From positions 1 to 64,000 of the forward strand of contig WPIF01000014.1 in assembly GCA_009773185.1 (NCBI GenBank): a stretch of 64,000 bases of DNA, given 5' to 3'. A program made the translations under genes and the position numbers. This stretch comes from Nitrospirota bacterium. GTDB taxonomy: Bacteria; Nitrospirota; Thermodesulfovibrionia; Thermodesulfovibrionales; UBA1546. The stretch's first letter is position 1, and every line of letters begins with the position of its first letter. The notes below the pieces were generated by a model. The model did no database searches. It was not told the origin of the DNA and saw only the letters and a program-made list of their open reading frames with translations. Positions 17,097 through 25,450 of this stretch are shown here, in pieces.

Positions 17097-17531
17097 CTAT
17101 TTGAAAGTAGTTGTTTCTGTTAATCCATGCAATAAATGTATAAAAAATTTTTCGCAATTAATTATTTCATCTTTTTTATCAACATAATTTTGAGGAGATT
17201 TGATAATATCGTCCAATTTTTTTCTAACTTCATTAGCCTTATCTACCAATGTTTTGAGACTTTCGCCATTTACTAATGGCTTCTTTGAGGCTGTTTTTTG
17301 AAAAGCTTTCCATGTTGGCATATTGTCAAAAGAAATGTTTACCTCTTTTTGGGTAAGTTCATATCCTGTTAGCAAAAATCTACAAAGTTCAATACCATTT
17401 ATAATGAGATTCTTTACTTCTTCTCCAAACCCAAAGTGGCGAAGTTCCATTAGCCCCGCGGCTGCGTCTCTTGCGAACTGAGTAATTTGCCTATATGAAA
17501 AAACGTCCTTATCTTTTTCTATTTTTTGCAC
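17097..17531 (-). CDS. Small helical hypothetical protein of the dCTP deaminase cluster
   Basis: 144 residues, predicted almost entirely helical, no membrane segment or catalytic motif (ITQFARDAAAGLMELRHFGF; NEVRKKLDDIIKSPQNYVDK). It begins inside the end of the preceding gene (23-bp overlap) and is followed after 13 bp by the metallopeptidase-like gene, so it is part of the same translation-coupled unit. It could be an adaptor or sensor, but nothing in the sequence proves that. Confidence 0.7.
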   Translation of the reverse strand: MQKIEKDKDVFSYRQITQFARDAAAGLMELRHFGFGEEVKNLIINGIELCRFLLTGYELTQKEVNISFDNMPTWKAFQKTASKKPLVNGESLKTLVDKANEVRKKLDDIIKSPQNYVDKKDEIINCEKFFIHLLHGLTETTTFK

Positions 17532-17922
17532 TTTTATTTTCCTCCTTTTTCACAATTTTTTCTATTTTTTCAATACCCCTGACTAATGTATCTGGATCAT
17601 CGGTTCTTAAATCAAGTTTTCTTTTTTTATCTGTATAGACAAAAACATGATGAGAATCTGATTTTGTATATGGTACCTTTGAAATCAAATAGACCTTCAT
17701 ATCGTTTAATATTTTTATTAGATTATATGGTTCAGCCATAACTGTAAGTACAACTGCCACATCCGTTAGAGTATCCATTGAAAAGGATTTATCATGGGGG
17801 ATTCTTTTTTTATTGGTGCATTCTTTTTGAATTGTTACTTCACCAGCATATTTATCTATGATTTTTCGTATATCCTCGCCGATAACCGAATCAGTTTCAA
17901 TATTTAATTGACATTTTCTCAT
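17509..17922 (-). CDS. First protein of the dCTP deaminase cluster; alpha/beta small domain
   Basis: 137 residues. The pattern is beta (RKCQLNIETDS), a helix (GEDIRKIIDKYAG), then MDTLTDVAVVLTVMAEPYNLIKILNDMK, strands HHVFVYTDKKRKLDLRT and a last helix. The layout recalls effector-associated small domains that accompany conflict systems (EACC1-like), but the resemblance is by eye only. The ATG at 17922 has no Shine-Dalgarno and lies about 14 nt from the predicted transcription start. It is the first gene downstream of an exact-consensus promoter. The C-terminus is Lys-rich. Confidence 0.7.
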   Translation of the reverse strand: MRKCQLNIETDSVIGEDIRKIIDKYAGEVTIQKECTNKKRIPHDKSFSMDTLTDVAVVLTVMAEPYNLIKILNDMKVYLISKVPYTKSDSHHVFVYTDKKRKLDLRTDDPDTLVRGIEKIEKIVKKEENKSAKNRKR

Positions 17923-17942
17923 ACAATATATATACCAGCTAA

Positions 17943-17971
17943 ATTATATGGCAATGACCCTATCTTGTCAA
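17943..17971 (-). promoter_or_regulatory. Exact-consensus sigma70 promoter of the four-gene cluster
   Basis: The minus strand has TTGACA (17971-17966), a 17-nt spacer, and TATAAT (17948-17943). Transcription should start near 17936, giving a leader of about 14 nt without a ribosome-binding motif. Perfect boxes at perfect spacing are rare in chromosomal genes. Confidence 0.75.
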
Positions 17972-17993
17972 TAAAATTTAATGGCTTTGTCAA

Positions 17994-18241
17994 GCCAAAA
18001 TAGAAATGTCCGGTTTCTACCAAGGCACACACATTGGGGTCAGGCTTGAATTTGTGAATTTAGCTTCTACATTCATTTCATATCCCCCAAAATCCCTTTG
18101 CCCGCTTCCTTCAAAATTTTATCCTTCTCCGCCATCTTCCACCCGCAAAATAAATTTGATATACAGGCTATTTTATAACAAGATTATATAGTTTTTCGTT
18201 TGAATTGTGCAATATAATGACCACATACCATCACTCATATC
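17994..18241 (+). repeat. Element remnants in the 17.9-18.2 kb gap
   Basis: This gap holds GCCAAAATAGAAATGTCC (17994-18011), matched at 49457-49474, and GGGGTCAGGCTTGAATTTGT (18036-18055), the right-hand partner of the repeat at 14970-14991. The rest (18060-18241) is AT-rich with no gene I can support. Confidence 0.5.
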
Positions 18242-19771
18242 TCAATGCATCTCTGCCCGCGCCTCACCCTTGCTTTTTTTCATCAGGAAAACAAGCGGAA
18301 GAATAAGAATCAGAAATATGCTCAGCAGATAGAACGCATCATTGAACGACATCATTGATGCCTGCCTCAGAAACTGTCCGTAGATAGCGCTAAGCCCTCC
18401 CTGCTGCGAGGCAGCCGCAGACATGCCCTTGGACTGCAGCATATGGGAAGCATTCGCAGTTGCAGCCTGATAATTTGAAGCAAACGGCGTCAGGTGTTCC
18501 ACAAGGCGGACCTGATGAAACTGAGCGCGCCTTGCAATCATTGTGGTAACAAACGCAACACCAAAACTTCCGCCCAGGTTTCGAAGGAGATTATAAATCC
18601 CTGAGGCATTAGCCATATCCTCTTTCCTTACACTCGACATAGTCATAGTTGTCAGAGGGATAAAAAGAAATCCCATGCCCACTCCAAGCACAATCCTCGG
18701 CCAGATAATAGTATTAAAATCAGCAAGGAGGTTGAACTGAGACATAAGATGTGTTGCATACGCAGAAACAATTAATCCGAATGCAAGCAGGGCTTTTGGA
18801 TTAACTTTTGTTATAAGCTTTCCTGCCATAGGCATTGCAATGAGTGTCGCGATGCCTCCAGGCCCGAGCACCATGCCAGCCAATGTTGCGTTATAGCCCA
18901 TCAAAGTCTGGAGATATATCGGCAGCAGAACAATGCTTCCAAAGAGATTAAAGAAAGCAAAAAACATTACAAGGTTACCTGTGGTAAATGAAAGGTTTTT
19001 GAAGGTCTTGAGATTAACTATCGGATGTTCTGCAAAAAACTCGATAATAATAAAAAGCACAAGAGACGATACAGAGATTATTGCCATCCAGGTTATAAAA
19101 CCGGATGAAAACCAATCCTCTGTCTGTCCCTTATCCAGCACTATCTGGAGGCATCCAAGCCCTATTGCAAGAAACGCAAGCCCCCAGTAGTCTATTTTCA
19201 TCTTCATCTTTTTCATATAAGGCGGGTCAACTATAAAAAATAAAACCATCAGGATTGACACAAAACCTATCGGAATATTTATAAAAAATATCCAGTGCCA
19301 GGACCAGTTGTCAGTAATCCAGCCTCCGAGCAGCGGGCCTACTATGGGGCCGAACATTATGCCGACTCCGAATATTGCCATTGCCATGCCGTGCTGTTTC
19401 GGTGGAAATGTCTCAAGAAGGACAGACTGGGATATGGGCTGCAGCGCTCCTCCGCCCATGCCCTGAAGTATTCTGAAAATTACAAGGCTCTGAAGGTTCC
19501 ATGAGAGGCCGCAGAGCAGGGAACTCACCGTAAACAATGAAATGGAAAATATGAGATACCTTTTTCTTCCAAACAGCCTGCTCAGCCATCCTGTCATCGG
19601 AATTATGATTGCATTGGAAACAAGATAAGAAGTTATTGTCCAGGTAGATTCATCAATGCCTGCTGAAAGGCTCCCCCTGATGTGGTCTAAAGACACATTG
19701 ACAACAGACGTATCAATTATCTCGATAAGGGTCGGAAGCATTACTGTTAAGGCAATTATCCATTTATTCAT
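18242..19771 (-). CDS. MFS drug exporter, DHA2 family (EmrB-like)
   Basis: 509 residues, 14 predicted membrane helices. Family motifs are visible: DTSVVNVSLDHI near residue 21 in the first helix, GWLSRLFGRKRYL in loop 2-3, and the motif-C-like GPIVGPLLGGWITDNWSWHWIFFIN. EmrB pumps use proton influx to expel hydrophobic compounds through an adaptor and TolC. The protein is the last gene of the efflux super-operon, directly after the EmrA-like adaptor but with a 95-bp gap filled by heptamer repeats. Substrate cannot be predicted. Confidence 0.94.
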   Translation of the reverse strand: MNKWIIALTVMLPTLIEIIDTSVVNVSLDHIRGSLSAGIDESTWTITSYLVSNAIIIPMTGWLSRLFGRKRYLIFSISLFTVSSLLCGLSWNLQSLVIFRILQGMGGGALQPISQSVLLETFPPKQHGMAMAIFGVGIMFGPIVGPLLGGWITDNWSWHWIFFINIPIGFVSILMVLFFIVDPPYMKKMKMKIDYWGLAFLAIGLGCLQIVLDKGQTEDWFSSGFITWMAIISVSSLVLFIIIEFFAEHPIVNLKTFKNLSFTTGNLVMFFAFFNLFGSIVLLPIYLQTLMGYNATLAGMVLGPGGIATLIAMPMAGKLITKVNPKALLAFGLIVSAYATHLMSQFNLLADFNTIIWPRIVLGVGMGFLFIPLTTMTMSSVRKEDMANASGIYNLLRNLGGSFGVAFVTTMIARRAQFHQVRLVEHLTPFASNYQAATANASHMLQSKGMSAAASQQGGLSAIYGQFLRQASMMSFNDAFYLLSIFLILILPLVFLMKKSKGEARAEMH

Positions 19772-19797
19772 TTTTTACATGATATAAAGGATACATA

Positions 19798-19862
19798 ATG
19801 CATGATGCAAGATTTAAAAAATGGCTTTTATCATGCATCGTGAATCTTGAATCATGTATCAT
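19798..19862. repeat. Degenerate heptamer repeat between emrB-like and emrA-like genes
   Basis: The stretch contains successive 7-nt units such as TCATGCA TCGTGAA TCTTGAA TCATGTA TCATGAG. It fills the gap between the two genes of the MFS pump and shows no ribosome site beyond the immediate start region. It belongs to the heptamer family seen at several joints of this operon. Confidence 0.65.
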
Positions 19863-19866
19863 GAGT

Positions 19867-20979
19867 TTATTTCTCAACAATTATCGTCGGCTCAACAGAC
19901 ATGCCGATTCTCAGGACATGCTCGGAATCTGTGCCTTTATCGAGGATTATCTTCACCGGAATCCTCTGCACCACTTTAACAAAGTTTCCGGTTGCATTCT
20001 CCGCAGGGAACAAAGAAAACACAGCTCCGGTGCCAGCCATGATGCTTTCAACTTTGCCGCTGAATTTCTTTCCTGAATATGTATCCACCTTAATCTCAAC
20101 CTTCTGTCCAACCTTTACCCTCTCAAGCTGTGTTTCCTTATAATTCGCAATAACGTGAACATCTTCCAGGGCCACAACTGCCATGAGAGGCTGTCCGGCC
20201 TGAATCTGATTACCCAGTTCAAGTGATTTCTTAGTCACGTATCCGTCTGCCGGGGCATAAATCTTTGTGTAGTCATAATTAAGCTGTGCTGCATCCAGCA
20301 AAGCCTCTTTCTGCCTGACAGACGACATTAATACCAACTTCCCTGCCTCTGCCTGTTTCAAGGCCGACCTCTGGGTTTCGACAGAAAGAGCTGAATATTT
20401 CAGGCCCTCTGATGCTGCCTTTACCATTGCCAGAGATGATATATAGTTTGTTTGTGTTTTTTCATATTTTTCCTTCGGGATTATATCCTCTTTATAAAGG
20501 CCTTCAGCCCTTTTCATATCAGACTCAGCCTGTTTAAGGTTTGCCTCTTGGACTTCAAAAAGGCCATTTATTGCATTTGCCCTTGCGCTTAACTCTGCAA
20601 TCTGCTTTTTCGAGGTCTCTATCCTGGCCTCAACCTCCAGCAGTTTTGCCTTTTCAGAATTAAGCCCTGCCAGCATTTCTTTTATCTTTACATCATAATC
20701 AGCAGAATCCAGTTCCAGGAGAACGTCCCCTTTTTTTACAAACTGATTCGACTTCACATATATGTTTTTAACTGTACCATGCACCTTTGAGGCAATAGTG
20801 TGCACATTGCCGTCCACAAATGCATCATCGGTCGCAATATGGGTTTTCTTATACTGGATATAAAAAAATCCTGTGATGATTCCTGCCAATGTAATACCGG
20901 CAAAAATAAAAGCAGCCATCATTTTTTTCCTATGATTTGAAGGAGCCGTTGTTTTTATTTCTTCCATTTTATTCTCCAT
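19867..20979 (-). CDS. EmrA-like periplasmic adaptor (HlyD family)
   Basis: 370 residues. A single N-terminal membrane helix (around 20-42) follows a basic start. The split biotinyl-lipoyl motif begins VDGNVHTIASKVHGTV. A long helical hairpin (around 90-225) follows, and the second half-motif is APADGYVTKKSLELGNQI. The conserved end region includes VIANYKETQLERVKVGQ. Such adaptors link an MFS pump to an outer-membrane channel. It is 29 bp downstream of the ABC permease gene and precedes the MFS gene, the same order as emrAB. Confidence 0.94.
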   Translation of the reverse strand: MENKMEEIKTTAPSNHRKKMMAAFIFAGITLAGIITGFFYIQYKKTHIATDDAFVDGNVHTIASKVHGTVKNIYVKSNQFVKKGDVLLELDSADYDVKIKEMLAGLNSEKAKLLEVEARIETSKKQIAELSARANAINGLFEVQEANLKQAESDMKRAEGLYKEDIIPKEKYEKTQTNYISSLAMVKAASEGLKYSALSVETQRSALKQAEAGKLVLMSSVRQKEALLDAAQLNYDYTKIYAPADGYVTKKSLELGNQIQAGQPLMAVVALEDVHVIANYKETQLERVKVGQKVEIKVDTYSGKKFSGKVESIMAGTGAVFSLFPAENATGNFVKVVQRIPVKIILDKGTDSEHVLRIGMSVEPTIIVEK

Positions 20980-21008
20980 AATTGTTTTTCACCACCCATT
21001 CACCTATC

Positions 21009-22238
21009 TTATTCATACCTCAAGGCATCTATCGGATTAAGCAGGGATGCCTTGTATGCCGGATAAAATCCGAAAAATATCCCGACCAGGCCTGAAAAAC
21101 TGAAGGACATCAAGATTGACAGCGGCGACACAATGGTCGGCCAGCCAAAAAGAGCCGACAGTATCTCCGAGCCTGTCACGCCTATGATAATCCCTGCAAG
21201 GCCTCCGATTAAAGATAATGTAAGCGCCTCGATTATGAATTGCAGCCTGATGTCCCATGTCTTTGCGCCTATCGCCATCCTTATGCCTATCTCCCTGGTC
21301 CTTTCAGTAACAGAGACAAGCATTATGTTCATTATTCCTATTCCTCCGACAAGCAAAGAGACCGATGCAATTGCGCCGAGCAGCAGGGTCATGACCTTAG
21401 TGGATTCTTCCCGTGCCTGCATCATCTGTGTGAGGTTTCTGACGGTAAAATCAGCATCCTGTTTAGGCCCAATGCGGTGTCTCTGCCTGAGCAGTTCGTT
21501 TATCTGTTTCTCTGCATCAGCCAGATATTCAGCGCCTCTTGCCTTTACCATCATTGATCTGATCATGCCCGGGAAAGCCGTACCGAATACTTTCTTTTGC
21601 GCAGTTGTTACAGGGATATAAACCGTATCGTCCTGGTCCTGGCCTGTTGCCGACTGGCCTTTTTTCCCAAGGACGCCAAGCACAGTGAAAGGAACATTTT
21701 TAATCCTGATAATTTTGCCGACAGGGTCTGTATCGCCAAAAAGGTTATCCACAACAACCTGTCCGAGCAAACACACCTTTGTTGCGCTCTTTACATCCTG
21801 TTCTGTAAAAGGCTTGCCCGATGACAGGGTCCAGTCCCTCACAATCAGCATGCCGGGTGTTGTTCCAACCACGCCGGTAGACCAGTTCATGTTGCTGTAA
21901 ACAACCTGCGCAACTCCGGTCAGATTAGGGCCGACCTCCTCTACTGCGGGGCATTCCCTTTTTATCGCCTCTGCATCAGCAAGAGTAAGTGTGGACTGAG
22001 TGCCTGCTCCCATTCTTACTCCTCCCGATGTTGTAGCTCCCGGAACTACTATAAGCAGATTGCTTCCCATGCTCGACATCTGCTCCTCTATCTGCCTGCT
22101 TGCCCCTGTGCCCACTGCAAGCATAGCAATAACAGCGCTGACGCCGATAATAATGCCAAGCATTGTGAGTGCAGAACGCATCTTATTCACTCTTAATGCC
22201 CTTAAAGAGATCTTCAATGTTGCCGGTAAATTAATCAT
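21009..22238 (-). CDS. MacB-type ABC transporter permease
   Basis: 409 residues. There is one N-terminal membrane helix ([20 protein letters not shown]), a large periplasmic MacB_PCD domain (around 45-260), then three helices of the FtsX domain ([34 protein letters not shown]). MacB normally carries its ATPase on the same chain; here it is a separate protein encoded just upstream, overlapping by 8 bp. The system would act as a mechanotransmitter, pushing substrates from the periplasm through TolC. Confidence 0.94.
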   Translation of the reverse strand: MINLPATLKISLRALRVNKMRSALTMLGIIIGVSAVIAMLAVGTGASRQIEEQMSSMGSNLLIVVPGATTSGGVRMGAGTQSTLTLADAEAIKRECPAVEEVGPNLTGVAQVVYSNMNWSTGVVGTTPGMLIVRDWTLSSGKPFTEQDVKSATKVCLLGQVVVDNLFGDTDPVGKIIRIKNVPFTVLGVLGKKGQSATGQDQDDTVYIPVTTAQKKVFGTAFPGMIRSMMVKARGAEYLADAEKQINELLRQRHRIGPKQDADFTVRNLTQMMQAREESTKVMTLLLGAIASVSLLVGGIGIMNIMLVSVTERTREIGIRMAIGAKTWDIRLQFIIEALTLSLIGGLAGIIIGVTGSEILSALFGWPTIVSPLSILMSFSFSGLVGIFFGFYPAYKASLLNPIDALRYE

Positions 22239-22947
22239 GGTTTTCCAGCCCCTGACCTCTAATCCCTTTTTCCTCGTCGCTAACTATACATCCGTCGAGG
22301 AACCTTATTATCCTCTTGCTGTATGCAGCTATGTCATGCTCATGGGTCACGATTATTATCGTAATATGAGACTCTGTATTCAGCTTTACAAAAAGCTCCA
22401 TTATCTCAGCGCTTGTCTTGGTATCGAGGTTTCCGGTAGGCTCGTCCGCAAGTATGATGGGAGCATTATTCACCAACGCCCTTGCTATAGCGACCCTCTG
22501 CTGCTGGCCTCCTGAAAGCTGGTTGGGATGATGCCCTCCTCTTCCTTCAAGTCCAACATTTTTTAACGCCCCCGCAGCCTTTTCACTTCTTTCTTTGGCC
22601 GGGATACCGTCATAGAGCATAGGGAGTTCTACATTTTCTAGCGCAGATGTTCTCGGCAGCAGGTTGAATCCCTGAAAAACAAAACCTATCTTTTTGTTTC
22701 TTATGCCGGCGAGTTCGTCCCTGTCAAGCTTACCAATGTCTATACCTTCCAGCATATACTGCCCGGTTGTTGGTTTATCCAGACATCCGAGAATGTTCAT
22801 AAATGTTGATTTCCCGGAACCCGACGGCCCCATTATGGCAACAAACTCTCCTTGTTCTATTTTGGTGGATACAGTGCAAAGGGCCTTCAAATCAATATCC
22901 CCGAGCCTGTAAACCTTGCTTATGCCGTTTACCTGGATAAGAGACAT
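22231..22947 (-). CDS. ABC transporter ATPase, MacB/LolD type
   Basis: 238 residues. Walker [10 protein letters not shown] (around 40-48), Q-loop [11 protein letters not shown], signature [15 protein letters not shown], Walker [13 protein letters not shown] and H-loop VTHEHD are all intact. It energises the permease encoded next. The start lies 4 bp after the MacA-like gene, confirming one operon. Confidence 0.96.
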   Translation of the reverse strand: MSLIQVNGISKVYRLGDIDLKALCTVSTKIEQGEFVAIMGPSGSGKSTFMNILGCLDKPTTGQYMLEGIDIGKLDRDELAGIRNKKIGFVFQGFNLLPRTSALENVELPMLYDGIPAKERSEKAAGALKNVGLEGRGGHHPNQLSGGQQQRVAIARALVNNAPIILADEPTGNLDTKTSAEIMELFVKLNTESHITIIIVTHEHDIAAYSKRIIRFLDGCIVSDEEKGIRGQGLENHD

Positions 22948-22951
22948 ATTT

Positions 22952-24133
22952 TTAGAAAAACCTCGGGCTACGGTTGTTCGAGGTCTGCCCCTTTGACTTA
23001 ATAAGAGATTCGACTATAACTTCCTGCCCTTCCTTTATATCGCCTGCAACAAGCTCAGTATGGTTTCCGTCGCTTATCCCTGCAACAACCTTTATGCGTT
23101 TTGGTTTATTATTTTCCAGTATCCAGACACCGGCTCCTTTTTTCTCAGGCCCTCCCATTCCTTTAGCAGGAGCACCTGTGCCTTTTTCCGAAGGTTTGAA
23201 CCGAAGGGCTGCATTAGGTATCTTGAGAACATCTTTTTTAATTGACACGATTACGGATACATTTGCAGTCATTCCGGGCTTGAGTTTAAGCTCAGGATTA
23301 TCCATTTTAATTACCACATCATAAGTAACGACATTCTGTATGGTTATCGGAGCATTCCTGACCTGCCACACCCTGCCCTTGAAGGTGATATCAGGATAGG
23401 CGTCAACAGTAAATTCAACATCCAGCCCGACTTTCATACTGCCTATATCAGCCTCGCCCACATTCGTATTTATCTGCATCTTTGTAAGGTCCTGGGCTAT
23501 TGTAAAAAGCGTAGGTGTCTGGAAACTCGCTGCTACAGTCTGCCCGACATCCACGTTCCTGGATATTACAACTCCGTCAACCGGCGACAGTATCCTTGTA
23601 TATCCAAGATTGGCCTGTGAATTTTTCAATGCGGCCCCGGTCTGGGCAACCTGCGCCTTTGCAGCGCTCACCTGTGCCTTTGCAGTCTCATTATTTGTCT
23701 CGGCAGTATCAACGTCGCTCCTCGCAATAAGGTCCTTCGAATAAAGCTGCTTATTCCTTTCAAATGTCCTTTTTGCATCCACCAGGGAAGCCTCTGCTTT
23801 TTCAAGATTGGCTTTGGCCGAAAAAAGATTGGCCCTTGCCTGCTCCACCTGGGTCTCAAATATTGAAGGGTCTATCAGCGCTATCAGCTGCCCTTTTTTT
23901 ACAGGCGAATTGAAATCAACGTAGATGTTTTTTATTGTCCCTGAAACCTGCGTGCCCACCAATACCGTTGTCACTGCATTCACAGCGCCTGTTGCCGTAA
24001 CATTTGTCTCTATATCTCCCTTTGTTATTTTTTCAGTCCTGTACTTCAGCCCGCTATCTTTATTCCTGAAAAATATAAATGCGGCCACACCAAGAATAAT
24101 TACGATTAAAATTCCAAGCAGTATTTTTTTCAT
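22952..24133 (-). CDS. MacA-like periplasmic adaptor protein
   Basis: 393 residues. An N-terminal membrane anchor ([19 protein letters not shown]) leads into a lipoyl half-motif [20 protein letters not shown], a long coiled-coil hairpin (around 95-190), the second half-motif [18 protein letters not shown] and beta-barrel/MP domains. The proline/glycine-rich insert [16 protein letters not shown] near 325-340 is unusual. It overlaps the preceding TolC gene by 4 bp. Confidence 0.94.
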   Translation of the reverse strand: MKKILLGILIVIILGVAAFIFFRNKDSGLKYRTEKITKGDIETNVTATGAVNAVTTVLVGTQVSGTIKNIYVDFNSPVKKGQLIALIDPSIFETQVEQARANLFSAKANLEKAEASLVDAKRTFERNKQLYSKDLIARSDVDTAETNNETAKAQVSAAKAQVAQTGAALKNSQANLGYTRILSPVDGVVISRNVDVGQTVAASFQTPTLFTIAQDLTKMQINTNVGEADIGSMKVGLDVEFTVDAYPDITFKGRVWQVRNAPITIQNVVTYDVVIKMDNPELKLKPGMTANVSVIVSIKKDVLKIPNAALRFKPSEKGTGAPAKGMGGPEKKGAGVWILENNKPKRIKVVAGISDGNHTELVAGDIKEGQEVIVESLIKSKGQTSNNRSPRFF

Positions 24134-25398
24134 TTTGTCCCTATTGCTTTCTCAAGGTTCGCAAGAGCAACCTTGTAGTCATAAAGTGCCTGTATATGCG
24201 ATAACTTTGAATTAATTAATCCCACCTGTGCGTCGGTAACTTCGATTGGATGCCCTACCCCTGCAGCATATCTGCCATTGGCAAGTTCGAGGTTTTCCTC
24301 GGCCTGTTTTACTGCAAGCTCTGCCACCGGAATCCTTTCCTCCGCCTCCTGGAGATTTAAATAAATCTGCTGGACTTCAAGGAAAATATTCTGCTTCAAC
24401 AGCTCTTCATTTGCCTTAAGGACATCAAGGTTTGCCTTTGCCTCCTCTACCTGATATTTTGTAAGAAAACCGCTGAATATGGGGAATGATAACGTCACTC
24501 CTGCGTTCCAGCCCTCGCCGAGTGGAAATTTCTCTCCGGACCTGTTATAGGCCGCATTACCTGTCAGGACAGGATAATATCCGGTCTCTGCGAGTTTGAC
24601 AGATTTCTCCGCTGCCTGCCTTTTAAAAACCAGAGATGTCAGGTCCTGCCTGTTTTTATAAGCCCTTTCGATGGCTTCATTAAAAACAATCCCGGATTTC
24701 AGGAATGAAAGATTATCTTCGATTGTATATTCAGGCGCATCAGGCACCCCGATTGCATTATTAAGTGTTACAACTGCCAGCCTGAGGCTATTCTCCGCCT
24801 TGATAAGGTTCAGCCTGGAATTGCTCAAATCTACCCCGGCCTTGGTCAAATCAAATTTAGGTTTTGTGCCAACCTCATAAAATCCTTTTGCCTGTTCAAG
24901 ATGCAGCTGAAATTGTTTGACTGTTTCATCTGCGACATCCCTGTTCTTTTTTGCCTGTAATACTCCATAGTATGACTGCTTTACATTAAGAATTATCTGC
25001 GCCGTTACGTTTGCTAAGTCCGATTTTGATGAATCCAGATTAAGGTTCTGGATGTCCACCTGTGTTGAAGTCTTGCCAAAATCATATATATTCTGTTTAA
25101 GGGTTGCACTGCCGGTATACTGATCAGAGGAATTGTGATCAGTCCTTGATACAGGGGATGTTCTGCTGTATCCTGAGGTCAGGTCTATCTGCGGATAATA
25201 ACTTGCCTTCGATCCTCCGACCTTGCTCTGATTCACCCTTACTGTATTTTTTGCCGCTACAATGTTCGGTTGTTTTTTTAAGGCTATTCCTATACACCTG
25301 TCCATATCAAGCAATTCGCCTTTTTTTATAACCTCATCTGCCTTTGCACCTGAGGATATAATCAATATAAATGCAATAACCGTTACAATTTTTTTCAT
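24130..25398 (-). CDS. TolC family outer-membrane efflux channel (second copy)
   Basis: The gene starts at 25398, where MKKIVTVIAFILIISSGAKA gives a clean signal peptide. The open frame extends 28 codons further, but that would bury the signal. About 422 residues. The two structural repeats each have long helices (ILNVKQSYYGVLQAKKNRDV; LEVQQIYLNLQEAEERI) and NAIGVP-like loops. It would serve the MacAB pump immediately downstream, possibly also the EmrAB pump. The gap to the RND gene is 52 bp. Confidence 0.93.
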   Translation of the reverse strand: MKKIVTVIAFILIISSGAKADEVIKKGELLDMDRCIGIALKKQPNIVAAKNTVRVNQSKVGGSKASYYPQIDLTSGYSRTSPVSRTDHNSSDQYTGSATLKQNIYDFGKTSTQVDIQNLNLDSSKSDLANVTAQIILNVKQSYYGVLQAKKNRDVADETVKQFQLHLEQAKGFYEVGTKPKFDLTKAGVDLSNSRLNLIKAENSLRLAVVTLNNAIGVPDAPEYTIEDNLSFLKSGIVFNEAIERAYKNRQDLTSLVFKRQAAEKSVKLAETGYYPVLTGNAAYNRSGEKFPLGEGWNAGVTLSFPIFSGFLTKYQVEEAKANLDVLKANEELLKQNIFLEVQQIYLNLQEAEERIPVAELAVKQAEENLELANGRYAAGVGHPIEVTDAQVGLINSKLSHIQALYDYKVALANLEKAIGTK

Positions 25399-25450
25399 AT
25401 TTATATTATCTCTTGTCTCTTTCAAAATTTCATGGCCCTTAAATATATTT

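Noticed and set aside
17509-17922. Firm assignment of the first cluster protein to the EACC1 family
   Set aside because: The resemblance is only in secondary-structure order; no diagnostic motif is visible.
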